A stretch of DNA of 64,000 bases, from positions 23,976,756 through 24,040,755 of the forward strand of contig CP141147.1 of the NCBI GenBank assembly GCA_035235625.1. Direction: 5' to 3'. Positions 21,922-35,511 of this stretch are shown in pieces (position 1 is the stretch's first letter; each line of letters opens with the position of its first letter). Origin of the DNA: Saururus chinensis (Eukaryota; Streptophyta; Magnoliopsida; Piperales; Saururaceae). The notes below the pieces were generated by a model, which saw only the letters and a list, made by a program, of their open reading frames with translations, was not told the origin of the DNA and made no database searches. The position numbers and the translations under genes are program-made.

Positions 21922-24900
21922 ATGGATGGAAGCTGCTATCCCGTGAACGCCAGTGGTAATATTGGTCAGTCACGCTGTGTTACCGATAACCCATCTCAAG
22001 GAATCAATCAATCTGGATGCGTGGCAACTGTTTCTGTAAGCGGATGGATGTATATAAATGAAAGTGGGCAGATGTGTGGGCCATACATTCAGGAACAGCT
22101 GTATGAGGGTTTATCTACTGGATTCTTGCCAGAAGAGCTTCCTATTTATCCTATCATAAATGGAAATCTCATAAACCCAGTCCCATTGAGATATTTCAGG
22201 CAGTTTCCTGACCATGTTAGTACAGGTTTTGCGTACGTCAGCCACAGTTTTCAAAATAGTTCGCAAAATAAAGCCAGTGGTCATGTATATCAGACTTCTT
22301 GTGCTGTGGATGTGTCACTGGTTTCCTCTAAAGGAGAGCTCGTTGATTATTGTTCATCTACTTCTCATAGTTCAAGCTCCCTGCCAGATCCTCATTCAGG
22401 TGTTGGTTATACTACTTATGCATCCGAAACACCAAAGAGAACAAAAGAAGAAGCCAATCAGATGTTGTCAGATTTATCCATGGTAATACTTGATGAAATC
22501 TAATATATCAGATTTATCCAGGTGTATTAGCTTTTATTTCGCGTTTAATCCTGAATTGATACTTATCCTCAGGTGGCTTTGCTTCATTTGTTGTTTGCAG
22601 TCTGCTGAGGAATCTTGTTGGTTGTTTGAGGACATGGATGGGACTAGACGTGGTCCACATTCACTCTCAGAAATTTATTATTGGTGCGACAATGGATACA
22701 TTCAGAATTCATTGATGGTATGATTTTTTTAGCTGGTGATTTTTGTAGTTCTTTGATTTTTCTTCTCAGCTATCGTATGTTGTGTTCTTGTGTTATGTCA
22801 ATCAATTTGAGTTGAATTAGCCATTTAAGAGATTAACTAGGATTGGTTTGAATTGCATGTTTAAACAGAGATCTAAGCAGGAATAGTTTGGATTCATATT
22901 GCGGAGCATGGGTAGACATTCATGGAGAGTTTCTTAGACCACTAAAAATGAGAAAACAATGGTGAGATTCACTGGTAGTCATTGATACATTGAGCAGCTA
23001 ACAACTGCTTTATATGTTTCAAAAACCTTCTATTAACAAACTTTCCAGTGGAAAGACCAGCTCATTTGTTGACCAATATAAGAATTGAAATGTGAAGCTG
23101 GAAACCCAGATACTGACTGCAAGATAGGCAGTAAAAAAACAAGGTAGGTAAAAGAAGAGGGAGGAGACTAAAAAAAAGGATTTAAGCGGAAAAGACATAA
23201 ACAGTAGCAATTGTTGAATGAGAATCAGGAGAGTGAAGTATGGGATGCTTTATAAAAGGATGTGGAGTTACAGAATAGACCAAAAAGTAGCTGAAATTGG
23301 AAATTCATAAATGAAAACACTTTTGATGGGGGGAAGCAAAGGAAAAAGAGATTGTTGGCTAAAAAGCTCTTCATGCAAAAGGTGAAAGGGATAAGATAGT
23401 GAAGGGTGAACCTTGGTGTGGGGGGGGAGAAGGTGGGAAAGAGAGAGTGATGAAAATAGAAGAAGATTTAAATATTCATTCCCTGTGTTTAAAAAGTGAG
23501 ACCTGCCGGGATAACACTTTCATATAAAAAACCGTATGCAGGATTTGCCATATAAGCTATTATAGATTTTACCTAAAAGGGGCTTACTGGCATCTTTGAA
23601 GCATTACAGGAAAAAATGTTAAAGGATTAGACAAAAATTCACTCTAAAAGTTAAACCAAGTTATTCAGTTGCTCTACTTAAACAATGAAGTTACAAAACA
23701 TTTTTATATGTTAGGATTTGTCTGTACTCATGTCTGCTTAAGATGGCAATGTTTCCTTGGTGGTATCATCGACGGGGAAGATTATTCTGAAATATGATAA
23801 TGTAATTGATTATCTTGAGTATTTCTCCTACAACTTTATGAAGGTAAAATACCTCAAATTGTTGCCATTTAAAAGTGTAACCCTTTTGTAAAGCTGGTTT
23901 GATGTTGGTGTGTGTAGTTAGGTTAAGCATTATTTGGCTACTTAGTTTTACAGGTTGTTCATTGTAGATCTGGTGATTTGACTAGGGTTGTTATGCCTAT
24001 TTGGATATCTTCTTATTGTTTTTTTCATTATTTTTTGAAGTTATATCATGTAGATAACAAGTGTGAACCTTTTACACTATTATCTATGCTTAACAAGTGG
24101 ATTATGAATGGAAATCAAAATAAAGCTTTTGAGACCATGCTTGAGTGTGAGGATGTAGCTCCTCTTTCTGGCTTCATTGATGAAGTTACGGAAGAAGTAT
24201 GTGTCCAACTGCACTTGGGGGTTATGAAAGCAGCTCGTCGTGTGTTGCTAGATGAAGTTGTAAGTAGTATTATGCCGGATTTTTTTGCTTTGAGGAAAGC
24301 TCAGAGACATCGCAAAACCGAGCCTTCAAATCAGACTGTCCTGACCTGTTCTGCATCTTGCGAAAAGGTAATGCCTCTATTTTAGAAGGTGACTTAAGTA
24401 TAAGTTAATGGATTTCTGTATGTAAATGCCATAATTTTAAAACTAATTTATGCCTATTGACTTTCTTAGCCAGAGATCATTGGGGAAAGTAGATATTCTT
24501 CTGCTCTTAGTTCCAGGGTAGCTGTTACTGATCCTGATTCGGACAAGTTGATTGACAATGATGAAGCTCCTATAGCATCTTCTTCGAGTGTAAAGAGTAT
24601 TGGGAGTGTAGAAAATTATATGTCTGGATTATCAGCAGTCCGTGGAACATTATTTCATGCTGTTATGCAAATGACTTGGAATGGTGTCTTCTATGACAGC
24701 GTGGCAGAGTGTGTTTCCTCTTGGCTTAAAAGAAAACGCTGGTCTGCTTATCCCATTTTTCCAGGGATGGCAGTCTCTTCTGGAGTAGACAAGGTATACC
24801 GAAAGCCACTATCTATCAGTGAAAGGGCTACGACGGAAGTTGTAAGTGGTTTGGATATCCTACTTGTTAAATTTTTTCTCTTTGTTTTGTATCCTTTATA

Positions 24901-27900
24901 ATTTCGTCCTATGATGGTTCTTCAGGTGAACTTTGTTTCAGAATCGGCTTGTTGTGAAGCGGACTACCCACCGGGCTTTGGTCCAATGGCCATTGACTTT
25001 ACAGATTCACCTTCAGGATCAGAAGGTCGGTTTTACTCTGATGAGAGAAGAAATTCGCTAAAAAATATTGGTCATGTGGACTTTGTCCAAAATCCTAATG
25101 AAAGAGAAGAGATTTATGAAGGTTTAGCAAATGCATTATATCTTTCAGCAAAAACGTTACTTGTTGATTATGCTGCTGATGTTATAATGGCAGAAGTCTC
25201 AAAGTTACCTTGTTTTGTATTGGACAAAAAAGTGCATGAGGTATTCTTGTTTTGAATTCGTGTTTTTTCAGACTTCATTTGGAGATGTACAGTGGTATTG
25301 AAGATTTTACTTCTACAAATATTTAATACTTAATTATATAACTGATGATATTCACAGATTGCCTTTACTGACTCCCTTCAAGTATCTCCATCGTGTTCAT
25401 ATGAGAAGACTGAGGCATCCAAATCAGAAAGCTGTATATCAAATTTTGTTGCAAGTGTTTTTGAAAAAGTGGGCTTACCCAAAGAGATGGAGAGTGTGGA
25501 ATTGGAGGATAATGAGCCACCGCCTCCTGGACTTGAAGATTGTTCTTTGCCCATTGATCTTTCCCAAAAAACAAAGTTTCGACCATCAAAAGTATATAAA
25601 GATATATCTTTGGCTGTAAAATATGTAGCCCTTGCCTTTTGCCGTCAAAAACTGCACCATGAAGTAGTTAGTGAATGGAAAACCTTTTTTCTTGGTGACA
25701 TACTTCAGTGTTGTTGGATGGAAAACCATGGAGCTGGTTTTATTTGTAAGAAGCGACATTCAAATAGTACGCACGAGGTATTATTGATTTTCTTTTATTT
25801 GCTTCATGATTATGTTTGCGATGGGTTTCTTCCTAGATGTTGATTTTATTGCCTGTTTACTGTTGCTGTTACATACATGGTTTTCCCCTTCTTCATCATA
25901 CTTGTATTTTTTTCAGGAACATGCATATGTATCTCAGAAAGGAAGTGTTATTGATTCTTCAGAGCAGGACAAAGAAAAGTTAAAGCTTTGTCGCAGTTTT
26001 GGTTCATCAGGTTTATCATTAGTTGGTGGTAGGTACACTTATTTTCGGAAGAAAAAAAGTATAAAGAAAAATTTAGGGCCTGAACTTTTGCCACTAGCTT
26101 CGGAAAGTAAAGCAATAGAACAAGCTGTTGACAAGATAGGCGATTGTTCTGTACTTGAAGTTGCACCTAAGTCCATTGCAGGTGGAAGTGTTGATGGTAA
26201 TTTTCAGGAAGCATTTAAAACCAAGCGCAAGTTCAAATCTCAACTGACCACTGTTTCCTCAAAAAAAGCTGACCTAGTTAATCACAGTGGTTGGCAATTA
26301 AAAAGGAAAAAAATTATGTCTCAATGTAAGGTATCCACTGCTTCTTTAGAGGATGAAGTCTCAACTGAAGTCACAGGAACCTACAAAGGAGCTGCAGTTT
26401 CGGTTTGGCATAAGAAGAAAAGGAAAGTTTTGAATTGCTTTGATGTTGGTCTGAAATCTCAGGACGGGTTGATTGAACTTTCCTCAGACAAGGCTCTGCA
26501 AGGTTGTTACCTGAGATGTATGCTCTTTTTTTTGTATAATTTTATTTAATTTCCGAAGTGTTCTCTGAACTGAATATTGATACATTTTGAAATGGTTAAC
26601 ATATTTTCAGCGAAAGGATTGTCAAAGAAGGTATCTCATAAGAAAAGGAAACCTTCTATAGCTGCCTTGCGAACTTCTCTTGTTGAAAATGATATGGAGG
26701 TATCAAATGCACTTAAGAAGACAAAACGAAGCCGTCAAGCTGCAAAGAAACATGGATCAGTTAAACTTAGAATATCTAATCTATGTCCGCAATCATTTGG
26801 CTGTGCACGAAGCTCGATTAATGGCTGGGAATGGCATAAGTGGTCACAGAATGCTTCTCCTCTGGAGAGAGCCATAGTGAGAGGAACTCGCTTTCTGCAC
26901 AGTGTATATATGAGTTCTGAGGCTAATGCATCTCAGAGCTCAAATATTAAGGGTCTTTCTGCAAGAACCAATAGGGTTAAAGTTAGGAACTTGCTTGCTG
27001 CTGCAGAGGGTGCTGAGCTTCTTAAAATGACTCAGGCCAAGGTGAGAATGCAGTTTAGTTGTTGGTTAAGGTTATATGCTGTTCTCTGTGCGTTTTATCA
27101 TCCACGGTTTATTTACAGGCAAGGAAAAAGCGTTTGCGTTTCCAGAGAAGCAAAATACATGACTGGGGTCTTGTGGCACTGGAGCCAATTGAGGCTGAGG
27201 ATTTTGTAATTGAGTATGTTGGGGAACTGATTCGGCCTCGGGTAATTTGTTTTAATTTTATGTAGCCTTTATATATTTTGAAGATCATTATCAAATACTT
27301 GCAGTAGTAGTTTAACTTTGAAATTTTGTTAATGGAAGATATCAGACATCCGTGAGCGTGAATATGAAAAGATGGGGATTGGTAGTAGTTATCTTTTCAG
27401 ATTGGATGACGGCTATGTGGTTAGTCACTTGTTATTTCCTTTTTTTAATTAACTTTGAAGAGATAAATTGTTAAAACAGAAAGTATTGAGAACCTCAATC
27501 TTATTGATATTATTAGGTTGATGCCACAAAACGTGGTGGGATAGCGAGATTTATAAATCATTCATGTGAGGTATAAATCTTTCTCATGGTAGTTGATATA
27601 TACTAGGTTATGTGCATGGCTGTTAATATTTAACCATTCGTTGTTTTTCCAGCCTAATTGCTACACAAAGGTGATAACTGTTGAGGGGCAGAAGAAAATC
27701 TTCATTTATGCCAAGCGGCATATATCTTCTGGGGAAGAGATCACGTACAATTACAAATTTCCACTTGAAGAGAAAAAGATACCTTGCAATTGTGGTTCAA
27801 AGAGGTATGCTGATTGCTTCTTTATTTCCCAGTGAGATTTTTTTCTTGAAATGTCATGCCTCTTAAATGTGGGCTTCACCATTCAATAAAAACTACTATG

Positions 27901-28194
27901 TTTCCATATGTAGCTATTAAAAAGGGACAGGGGGAGTATTTTCTAGTGAATTTTGTACTGTTTTTATAATTATGCTTAATTACAAAGTACAACTTAATTA
28001 AGAAACCCTGATGGCATAGTTGTGGGACTTTAACAGCATTAAAATTTTCTCCAACAGCAAGACTCTCTCTCTCTCTCTCTGTGGGAGTTATAAGAGAACC
28101 ATATTCTTTTTGAGAGTGTTATGAAATTGTACATACATTCATTTGCTTCATCTGCTCTGCAATTTGATGCAGGTGCCGTGGATCACTGAATTAG
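21922..28194 (+). CDS. ATXR7: ATXR7/SDG25-type histone H3K4 methyltransferase (GYF + SET domains), 13 exons
   Basis: Nuclear SET-domain enzyme. The Arabidopsis relative methylates H3K4 and helps activate FLC. Exons: 21922-22482, 22601-22717, 24041-24367, 24470-24841, 24926-25240, 25358-25777, 25917-26502, 26611-27041, 27119-27241, 27339-27419, 27517-27570, 27653-27804, 28173-28194. All joins use GT-AG and keep frame, giving 1186 aa (Arabidopsis protein about 1.4k aa). Residues ~41-105 are a GYF-like stretch ([16 protein letters not shown]). Residues 188-226 form a second GYF motif ([20 protein letters not shown]). The middle is long, Ser/Lys-rich and has basic nuclear-signal-like patches. The SET domain covers about 1044-1170 with YVGEL, the cofactor motif NHSC at 1125-1128, and EITYNYKF. 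The post-SET zinc cysteines are C1174, C1176 and C1181, ending RGSLN. All key residues are present and no stops occur, so it looks functional. The first ATG and the exon 2/3 join are the least certain points. Confidence 0.92.
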
Positions 28195-30633
28195 CCTTCG
28201 CAATCATCAGTATTCATATCACAATTAGCAGTCATTTGTATGATCTCAACGTGTTGTTGCAATACATGAATGGCTTTTCTTGGAAGTGTTCACGAGGTGA
28301 TTTTGTCATCCGATGACCTTTTAGTTGAGGTAAATTGTTGTTATAATTCCATTTAAATTTGTTATTGTTGCTTCGTGTAGTGCTTATTACGGGTCGGACA
28401 ATATATTGAGTTTCATGTTGTTTCTGACCTTACAGTTCTACTGCTATTTTTCAAAGAAGTGCAATTTGTTTTTGGATTATTTGACTCCGTAAAATCTGTG
28501 TGATGCCAACTTTCACTGACTTTACAAGTGCTAGCTACGCCAAATACTAAAATGTGTCACTTAAATAAATAATTGCTAGATACAGAGGCAAGTGGTGAAA
28601 TATAGAAACTAATAAGGTGTTTACGGTTTAATTTGTGGCAAATTTTAAGTTACAGTTTGATTTGTGGCAAATCGGCATCATAGACACTATTCCTGAATGG
28701 CTTTCAATGAGATGTTTAGCAGAGAGCATTTTCTTTTGGTACATAATTAGCGTTTCAGTGCATACAGCTTAACATTCTCATTATCTCTTCCTCGTTGTAA
28801 CAAGTGAAACCTAAGTTTCGACAACTTGATTTCTACTGCCCAATCTTATTTATTTCTAGACTGAAGAAGTTTATGTTGTTTATCTAAATTAATTAAGTGG
28901 TATATTTGATATGGTTGGTTTACCATTTTGCTGGAAATGTCTATAAATGTCTTTTCAGGAAATTTCTGAATCTTAACAGCGTGTTTCTCTGTTGTGACAG
29001 GTTTTTTTCATTATCCTCTAATTTGGTTTGATGGGCGAATTATCCTCTTCTCTTTTACGAACAAAGTGTTCTCTTGCAGCCCACAGTTCGACACTGTATA
29101 CCTATGCTCCTTTTCTTTCACTTGGGTTATGTCAAATATGAATCTACAAGTACTGGCGTATGCCATATACTGGATATTTATACGAGGAAATTACCAGCAT
29201 TTTTGCCCCTGAAATATGTTCATAGTTGCAGTTAATAAGCAAATGGAGATGTGTGCTACTTTTTCACTTGTCTCCCCATTCCTCGAAGCATGTTAATTGA
29301 ATATTTTCTCGGTTAATGGCAGCAAGTACATAGTTTTAACTCTACTTCAGCGTACTTGGTATTTGCTGTTCCATGATGGTGTGTTCGGTCCAATTGAATC
29401 TTGCTTGTGAATGAAGAACTGGCGTAAAAATATCAGTTTACAACCAATTAAATGCAAAAGTGAAAACGGTTGTATGGTCAGATTGACTAATTTCGTTAGC
29501 ATGTGTCCTATGTAAATTCCGCATTTATGCAACTGCAGAAATTATGCCGCCACCTAAAAATTTTTGTTTACTTTTCATGTGATTTTGTTTTTTGATGTGG
29601 GGCAAGATGGTAATCCCTTATACAACTTTAAGATGGTCAATGGTAAAGTTTGTGTAATTCTGTGTCAGGTGGAATTGGATAAACAATAGTATTAGCAGCT
29701 AATCTCATACATAAAACACCCAAAATTTGCAAGTTGAGATTAGTGTAAATAGCTATAGAATTTCTTAACCAAGATGTCAAGTGATTAAAGCTCATGAGGA
29801 TGATTTTTCTCTTAATGCAGGCAATTGGTTGCCCTGAACCTTTCGGCATTTAAGGTGTGTGTTTGGCGTCCTTACGGTATGTATTGGGCCTTTATATTTT
29901 CTCATTTCTCAACATGATCTGCAGCCATCTGCGAGGTATATCCAAAGTCTTCCGTGTTCAATCTGTTGGTCTCATCAACTTTAAAAGTGGTACAGATCAG
30001 ATGTTCCCAAGCATTGAGGATACCAAATGAGGTGACTTGACGTTGGGGCATTGCAAACCCAACCTTGCGCAGAAAAAAATCACGCAAAATCTTTTTAGAA
30101 TGCTAGCTGCGAACCAAAATTTAAGATATTATGGGGGTTAGTAAGAGGCTCGTGAGAAGCCTTGATACAAGAGTCACCAGAAACTAAGGCTTGATGGTTG
30201 ATAACGAATAAATAATGACATGCAATACATTGTCGTGCATATAAAATGACACAAGTGGTAGTGTGGGTAAGAAATTTCTCAAGGTTGGACTAGTGCCAAT
30301 TTATAGATTTTATATTAAAAAAATACGATCCCACTGGCTCTCAGGCTTGAGTGTGTTATTTGTCAAATTTAATGAATTTAATTCGAAAGCTGAATTAACC
30401 TTGGACATGCCTGATGCCTTGCTCTTCATTTCGTTTGTTGGCCCATTCAACAGCGGCCATCTTGCTGGCCTCGCATATTGGTTGTGCAATTGGACGCAGG
30501 ACTTTGGAGGATGGTGCATAGGAATCAGATATTTTGAGGAAATCCCAAAGTCACAACGTGACTTAATGCCATGCTATTGTCCGAGTCAAGGTTAGGGAAC
30601 TAGATAATGGGTGTTGCTGCAGACCTACGTTTT
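28195..30633. other. 3' flank of the ATXR7-like gene; no further gene recognised
   Basis: The first few hundred bases are probably 3' UTR. The rest is ordinary AT-rich sequence with no convincing exon on either strand. The open stretch at 30263-30595 shows no family signature. Confidence 0.5.
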
Positions 30634-30714
30634 CCGACCTTAGCTCAGATGGGAGAGTGGAAGGACTGTATATCTACTGTCCTTTGGTCGCCGGTTCGAA
30701 TCCGGCAGGTCGGA
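30634..30714 (+). tRNA. tRNA-Tyr (GTA) gene or close derivative, with a short intron
   Basis: The 81-nt stretch starts CCGACCT and ends AGGTCGG plus A, forming a perfect 7-bp acceptor stem. Box A (TAGCTCAGATGGG) differs at one position from the consensus; box B (GGTTCGAATCC) is perfect. The anticodon stem AAGGA/TCCTT pairs fully around CTGTA, giving anticodon GTA at 30668-30670. The nine bases between GTA and the 3' anticodon stem imply an intron of about 7 nt after the anticodon. Plant nuclear tRNA-Tyr genes normally have a somewhat longer intron at this place. One extra base sits between the D stem and the anticodon stem. No T-run terminator follows directly; the first T-rich run is at about 30749. 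It may be a functional gene or a slightly damaged copy. Confidence 0.72.
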
Positions 30715-30950
30715 TTTGTAGCAGTGGTATAGGACTGTAGGTACCTCATTTTTTTTCATTTGAGGTGTTTGTTATTTTTTTTTAAAAAAATTGGAGGTCT
30801 ATTTTGATCTGTAATACATTCATTCACCCTGATTGAGGTAACATAGGTGGTGGGGAGATGTTTTTTAAATTTAATTATTTTTCTTTTACTTCATTATATC
30901 TTCTCAATCATGTACGTAACTTATCACATTTTTTAAATCATATGGATGCA

Positions 30951-31069
30951 CTCCCTTTATCCCATATTAATAGCTCTATTTGGTTTAAAATAAACTAAAA
31001 TTAATTCATTTTAAAAATTTAAATGTAAATATATTCAAAATAGAGCTATTAATGTGGGACAAAGGAAAT
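30951..31069. mobile_element. Stowaway-like MITE, ~119 bp
   Basis: The left end CTCCCTTTATCCCATATTAA and the right end form inverted repeats matching at 27 of 31 positions, with an AT-rich middle. The CTCCCT start resembles the Stowaway/Tc1-mariner end CTCCCTCCGT. Related tails occur at about 50880-50912 and 51448-51585. No coding capacity. Confidence 0.7.
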
Positions 31070-34000
31070 ATCTTTTTACTTGTAATTCAAATTAGTTTGG
31101 GTGCATACACAGTCTCTTGGCTAAGATTCTGTTCTAGGACCCAATTTAAGAGTGACATAAGTTTGCAATCGAATGGAATTGGAGATCAGGCCATTTTTAT
31201 TTCATAATTCAAGAGTTAGTCATGCATCAAAAGTACGTGATCAGGGCATACATTCTGAAGTGCGATGATATTAATTACCCATGTTACCTCAAAGGGGACA
31301 ATAACCGTAAGAATAGTGACCAAGAAGTGAACAAGGAAACGCTGTTGGAGAACATGTGAGGCCAACGCAACTGACACCATCGAGGGAGCATATGGCGCCG
31401 TCATAGAATATTAGAAACCCTCCCAGGTTCTTTTCTGCCTACAAACTAGTGAAGGTGCACAAAGCCATAATCAAATGGCTTGTGGCATTAACAGTCAATC
31501 TAACTGAAAGGATGTAGTCATCTAAACCATCCATCTCATTGCATACTATACTAACTAGCGTTTTCCAAAAGTAAAGGAGGATAGCCTTCCCTTTAGCTAT
31601 TTATTCTTTGCTTTTTCATTGTAACTTAATATATTTATGTCCTTTTTGTAAACCTGATTAATAAACAGACAGGACCTGTCTTTTTCAATGTATTAGACTA
31701 GATTACGCTGTTTCTTGCAATTTCATTTAGGGCCTACGGCATCATGGAGTGCATATTTGGAAAACGATAGTTAGTATAGTATGTAGCAGTGACATTTTTG
31801 TGGTGCAGTGAAATTTAGTTCATCTAAGCTTTGTATGGGCATTAATTATTACATAAGTAGAGGATAAAAATGTGCATAAGTTGATTCTATGTTGAGCCTG
31901 ATTCGCTTCACTCAAGCATAGAGTAGCCATGGCAGCTCAAGGTTGAATTCTCTTGCTTTTAGCACCTATCCCAACAGAGGGAAAACTTATTCAGTACTCC
32001 CATGATACTGTGCGGGTGTATCTTAAATGTGGAGGATTGACGGCATGTACACTAGTGCACGGTAGTACCCCCACTTTTACTAATGTGTGTTAGTGTGTGC
32101 ATTGTCAAATTTGGATTGTTTGTGTAAAATTAGGAGTAAATTTCACATGATACTGAAGGAATACCTAAAATTTCTCCAAAAGTCAGGCACAAATATGTGG
32201 TGAGCCACCGTAAGTGGATCAGCAGTAGTCCCACAGACCACATATTGCCGCTTGGAGGAATACTTCCTGGAACTCATCTTTAAGTGTTGGAGAAAATGTA
32301 GAATTACCATTTTGCATGGGTCAGTGTAAATTGAAAAAGAAATATTTTTTCATCATGAGACTTCCCAACTCTTAAAAAAATCTTGGTTTTATGCCCCAAC
32401 ATGAATGTCGAGACGTAATGCACATGGGTTAGTTAGCTTCATGAAATTAATTTCGGTTTCTAAATATTTATTATACCATTTAAGGACGTTGTGTTTGTGA
32501 CTGGTATAGTTAAGTGTTTACCTTATTTATAAACATATAGTTTTATGTACAATTCATATTTGAGGTAGAAAAGATGGCATGGCTCCTGAATCGAGTTCTC
32601 CATTGCGCACTAAAGCCATTTGGGCCTATTTCACCCTCTTAAGATCTTCGGGGCTGAGGCAGACTCCCAAGGCTGGAGTGTCCGCCTTCTGTCTAGTGTG
32701 CTGATCTTCATTGCTTCCTCCCCTCTTGTGTGGATTTGATGTAGCATGATTTGATAGACCCTGCTATTGTGCAAAGCCAGATGAGAGAAATGGTGGAAGC
32801 AGGTGATGATGAACTAAGGAATTTGTTGGAGGATGCACACCACCTTTGAGATATGTCAGACTATGCTTCTTCCTTGCCTGCCCTCCTACGTTCTTGTTAC
32901 TTTTCTTATGTAACTTTTTGATCTACAGATTAAAGATACAGAGGGGATAGGAAATGATGCATATAAAAGTTTCACTAATTATAAATAACATAAAGGCTAA
33001 AATCCGTGCCAAGAAGAGAGAGAGTTTGTTCTTAAGATAGCGTGCACTATGAAATCATGCCCTCGGACATCATAACAAACTGGTTGGATGGGGAGAAAAG
33101 ATCAGATATAGTTAAACTTAGTCTAGTATTAATTATCTTTCATGATAACTTCCCAAACAGTTATAAGTAGAGTTTTCAGTAGGGCTGTTGCTTAAATGTT
33201 GTCCATATGAAAAATCCAGCATTTACAGATTGAACAATATTAAACATGTGCAAAATGCAATCAGTTTGGTGAGTGTGCAGGACTGGGAAACATGAGATCA
33301 TACAGTGGGAACCGTCAGATCCTGTGCACATTCTGAACACTTTTTTTAAAACAGAGTAATGCTACACTGACTTTAAGTTTTATACCTCAAAAACCTGCAT
33401 CATCATTTAAACACCGTTAATTAGTGGGGTCCAAAAAAGGGGCTCTACTCATCAACGGTGTTTAGATGAGCAAGTAGGTTCTTGTCACTCAAGCATTTTT
33501 CATTAAAAAACGTTTATTTTCATTTTTCAACATTTCATATGTCAAAACAGCAGACCATGGGTTCTTATGTGTCTTCGATGTTGGCGAGACTCTCTTGGGG
33601 TAGACATTATGACACCCTAGCTTCTAAGTAGATTTTGTCGCATTCATCAACACAATTGATCTTTGTTATAAAGTTCTATCCTTTTTCTTTTTGTCACAAA
33701 AGGAGAATTAGTTATTCATATCAAAACAACTCCACTTGTCTAGTAATATTTGATGCCGATTTGATGCAAAGTTTCTTGTTAGTTTTTACTAGAATAGAAA
33801 GACCATTAAACATGGATTTGGTTCCTGGGTAAATCATTCTAAACAAACTCATTTGAAATAGAGGGGCAGGAGCCTGCATTCTTCTGCTTCATGGCTGATG
33901 TTGGGCGTATCTTCAAGGAGCATGTAAAACCGGCTGCAAATGGCTGGAGGGTAGGGCTTGTGTGATCCTTCGGTTTGTTTTTATAGGGTTATCAACAACT

Positions 34001-34100
34001 CAATCAATGGCAGAAGTTGATAGACTTAATTAAACAGTCATTAAAGCAATTAGATATTAGTTTAATTTCTATATAATCTAAGAAATAATACAATATTCAA
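31070..34100. other. Intergenic; two short coding-like scraps, no gene recognised
   Basis: Two short stretches look protein-like but match nothing I know: about 32757-32848 (QSQMREMVEAGDDELRNLL then a stop) and about 33858-33945 (FCFMADVGRIFKEHVKPAA). Flanking splice sites and longer context are missing, so they are at best exon scraps. Confidence 0.3.
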
Positions 34101-35511
34101 ACTAGTGGGGTGTTGGTTGGATGATCAAGATCCACTTCATTAAGCATAGGTCTTGAGAGGGGTGCCATTTTTTAGGGCCGGCTTGCAAATAAGTGGGTTT
34201 GTGCCTAAATTTTTTATGCCCATTTACAAAGCCAGTTCAAGTCGGTTATAAATAGGGTTGGGCCAACATCCTAGTGTAAAAATCCCATAGACAAGCTGAC
34301 CGGTTGAACCATGTCCACACATTTTAGCTTATTTATGAATATGACCTTGCATATGTTATGCTTATATGATATCATTTTCACGTATGAATAATATTTTATG
34401 CATATTATGATTGATTAGTATATGTTTACTTATGCTTGTATATATTTAACATTGCTCACATATATACTATATTGTATACATCATGAAAATAATTTATTAA
34501 GTTATGATTAATTGTATTTAACCGTAATTAATTGATTGAGTGTTGTAGTTTTTCGGATTAGTCGTATCGGATATTAATCACCGATTTTCTATCCAATGAG
34601 TGTGTTTTTCTGTACTATGGGCAAGGTTTTATATTCAGAAAGGGTAGGTTTCCTCCCATTGTGAGAAGAGCGGAATACTATAATGAGATAAACTATTGTA
34701 ACTTTGTAGACTAAGAATTTGGCTTGTTTATCCGTGTGCATCAGCTTACTAAGGGGCACTTTCAATTAGGATTTACCCAAATTGCTTAGGTTTTATTATT
34801 TAGGGATTTCTAGGGTGAGCAGGTCTTCTTAGGTTTCAACAAGTGTGAGCAAGTTATTTTCATCGTACTAGTTAGACATGTTGTATATGGACTATAATTA
34901 CTGTAATGTTCATTAACATAGGTTGTGTAGAAATAATGATGCTTATATTTACACAGATTGTGTATAGATTGTAATACTTGATCATGCAAGATGTATATGG
35001 ATAGTAAAACTTGATCATGCATAATGTGTATAGATTGTGATATTTGTTCCTGCATGATGTGTATTGATTATGATATTTGAATGAATGCACAAGTCATGTA
35101 TGTGATTATGAGATATAATAGCGACAATGATGCATAAGTATTGTTTATTAACATGAAGACGAATAGATGCATATGGAGTATGAGCTAGTTCTTTGTGATG
35201 AGATAGACTTATGTTTATGACTTATGTTAGAACTTTGTTACTTTATATATTTATGGATAACCTTTTGATGACTTAAACATATTGTTGCCTTTTAAGGCTT
35301 GAGAACATTTATGTTATTTTGAGTATTATATGAGTAAGTGAATAACTAAGAGACTTTAATTAAATTTTTTATTTTCTATTAATTACTTTTGTATAAAGAG
35401 AAGTATTGTATACTTTGATATAGCCCGGTTTTGGGTTAGTTTTTCACTTTGTCATGCATTCATCATCCTACTTTGCACCAAGTTTGGGTAAGGGGGTGTG
35501 CAGGGCGTGAC
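34100..35511 (-). mobile_element. Probable reversed Ty3-type LTR, left boundary unclear
   Basis: On the minus strand the sequence from 35511 starts TGTCACGCCCTGCACACC, the same start signature as the other long LTRs in this window. No matching left end or target duplication was found, so 34100 is only an estimate from where the sequence style changes. No coding domain is visible. Confidence 0.35.

Noticed and set aside
23743-23843. Possible extra exon in the long ATXR7 intron
   Set aside because: Splice-like borders exist, but its 101-base length would break the frame, while exons 2 and 3 join perfectly without it.
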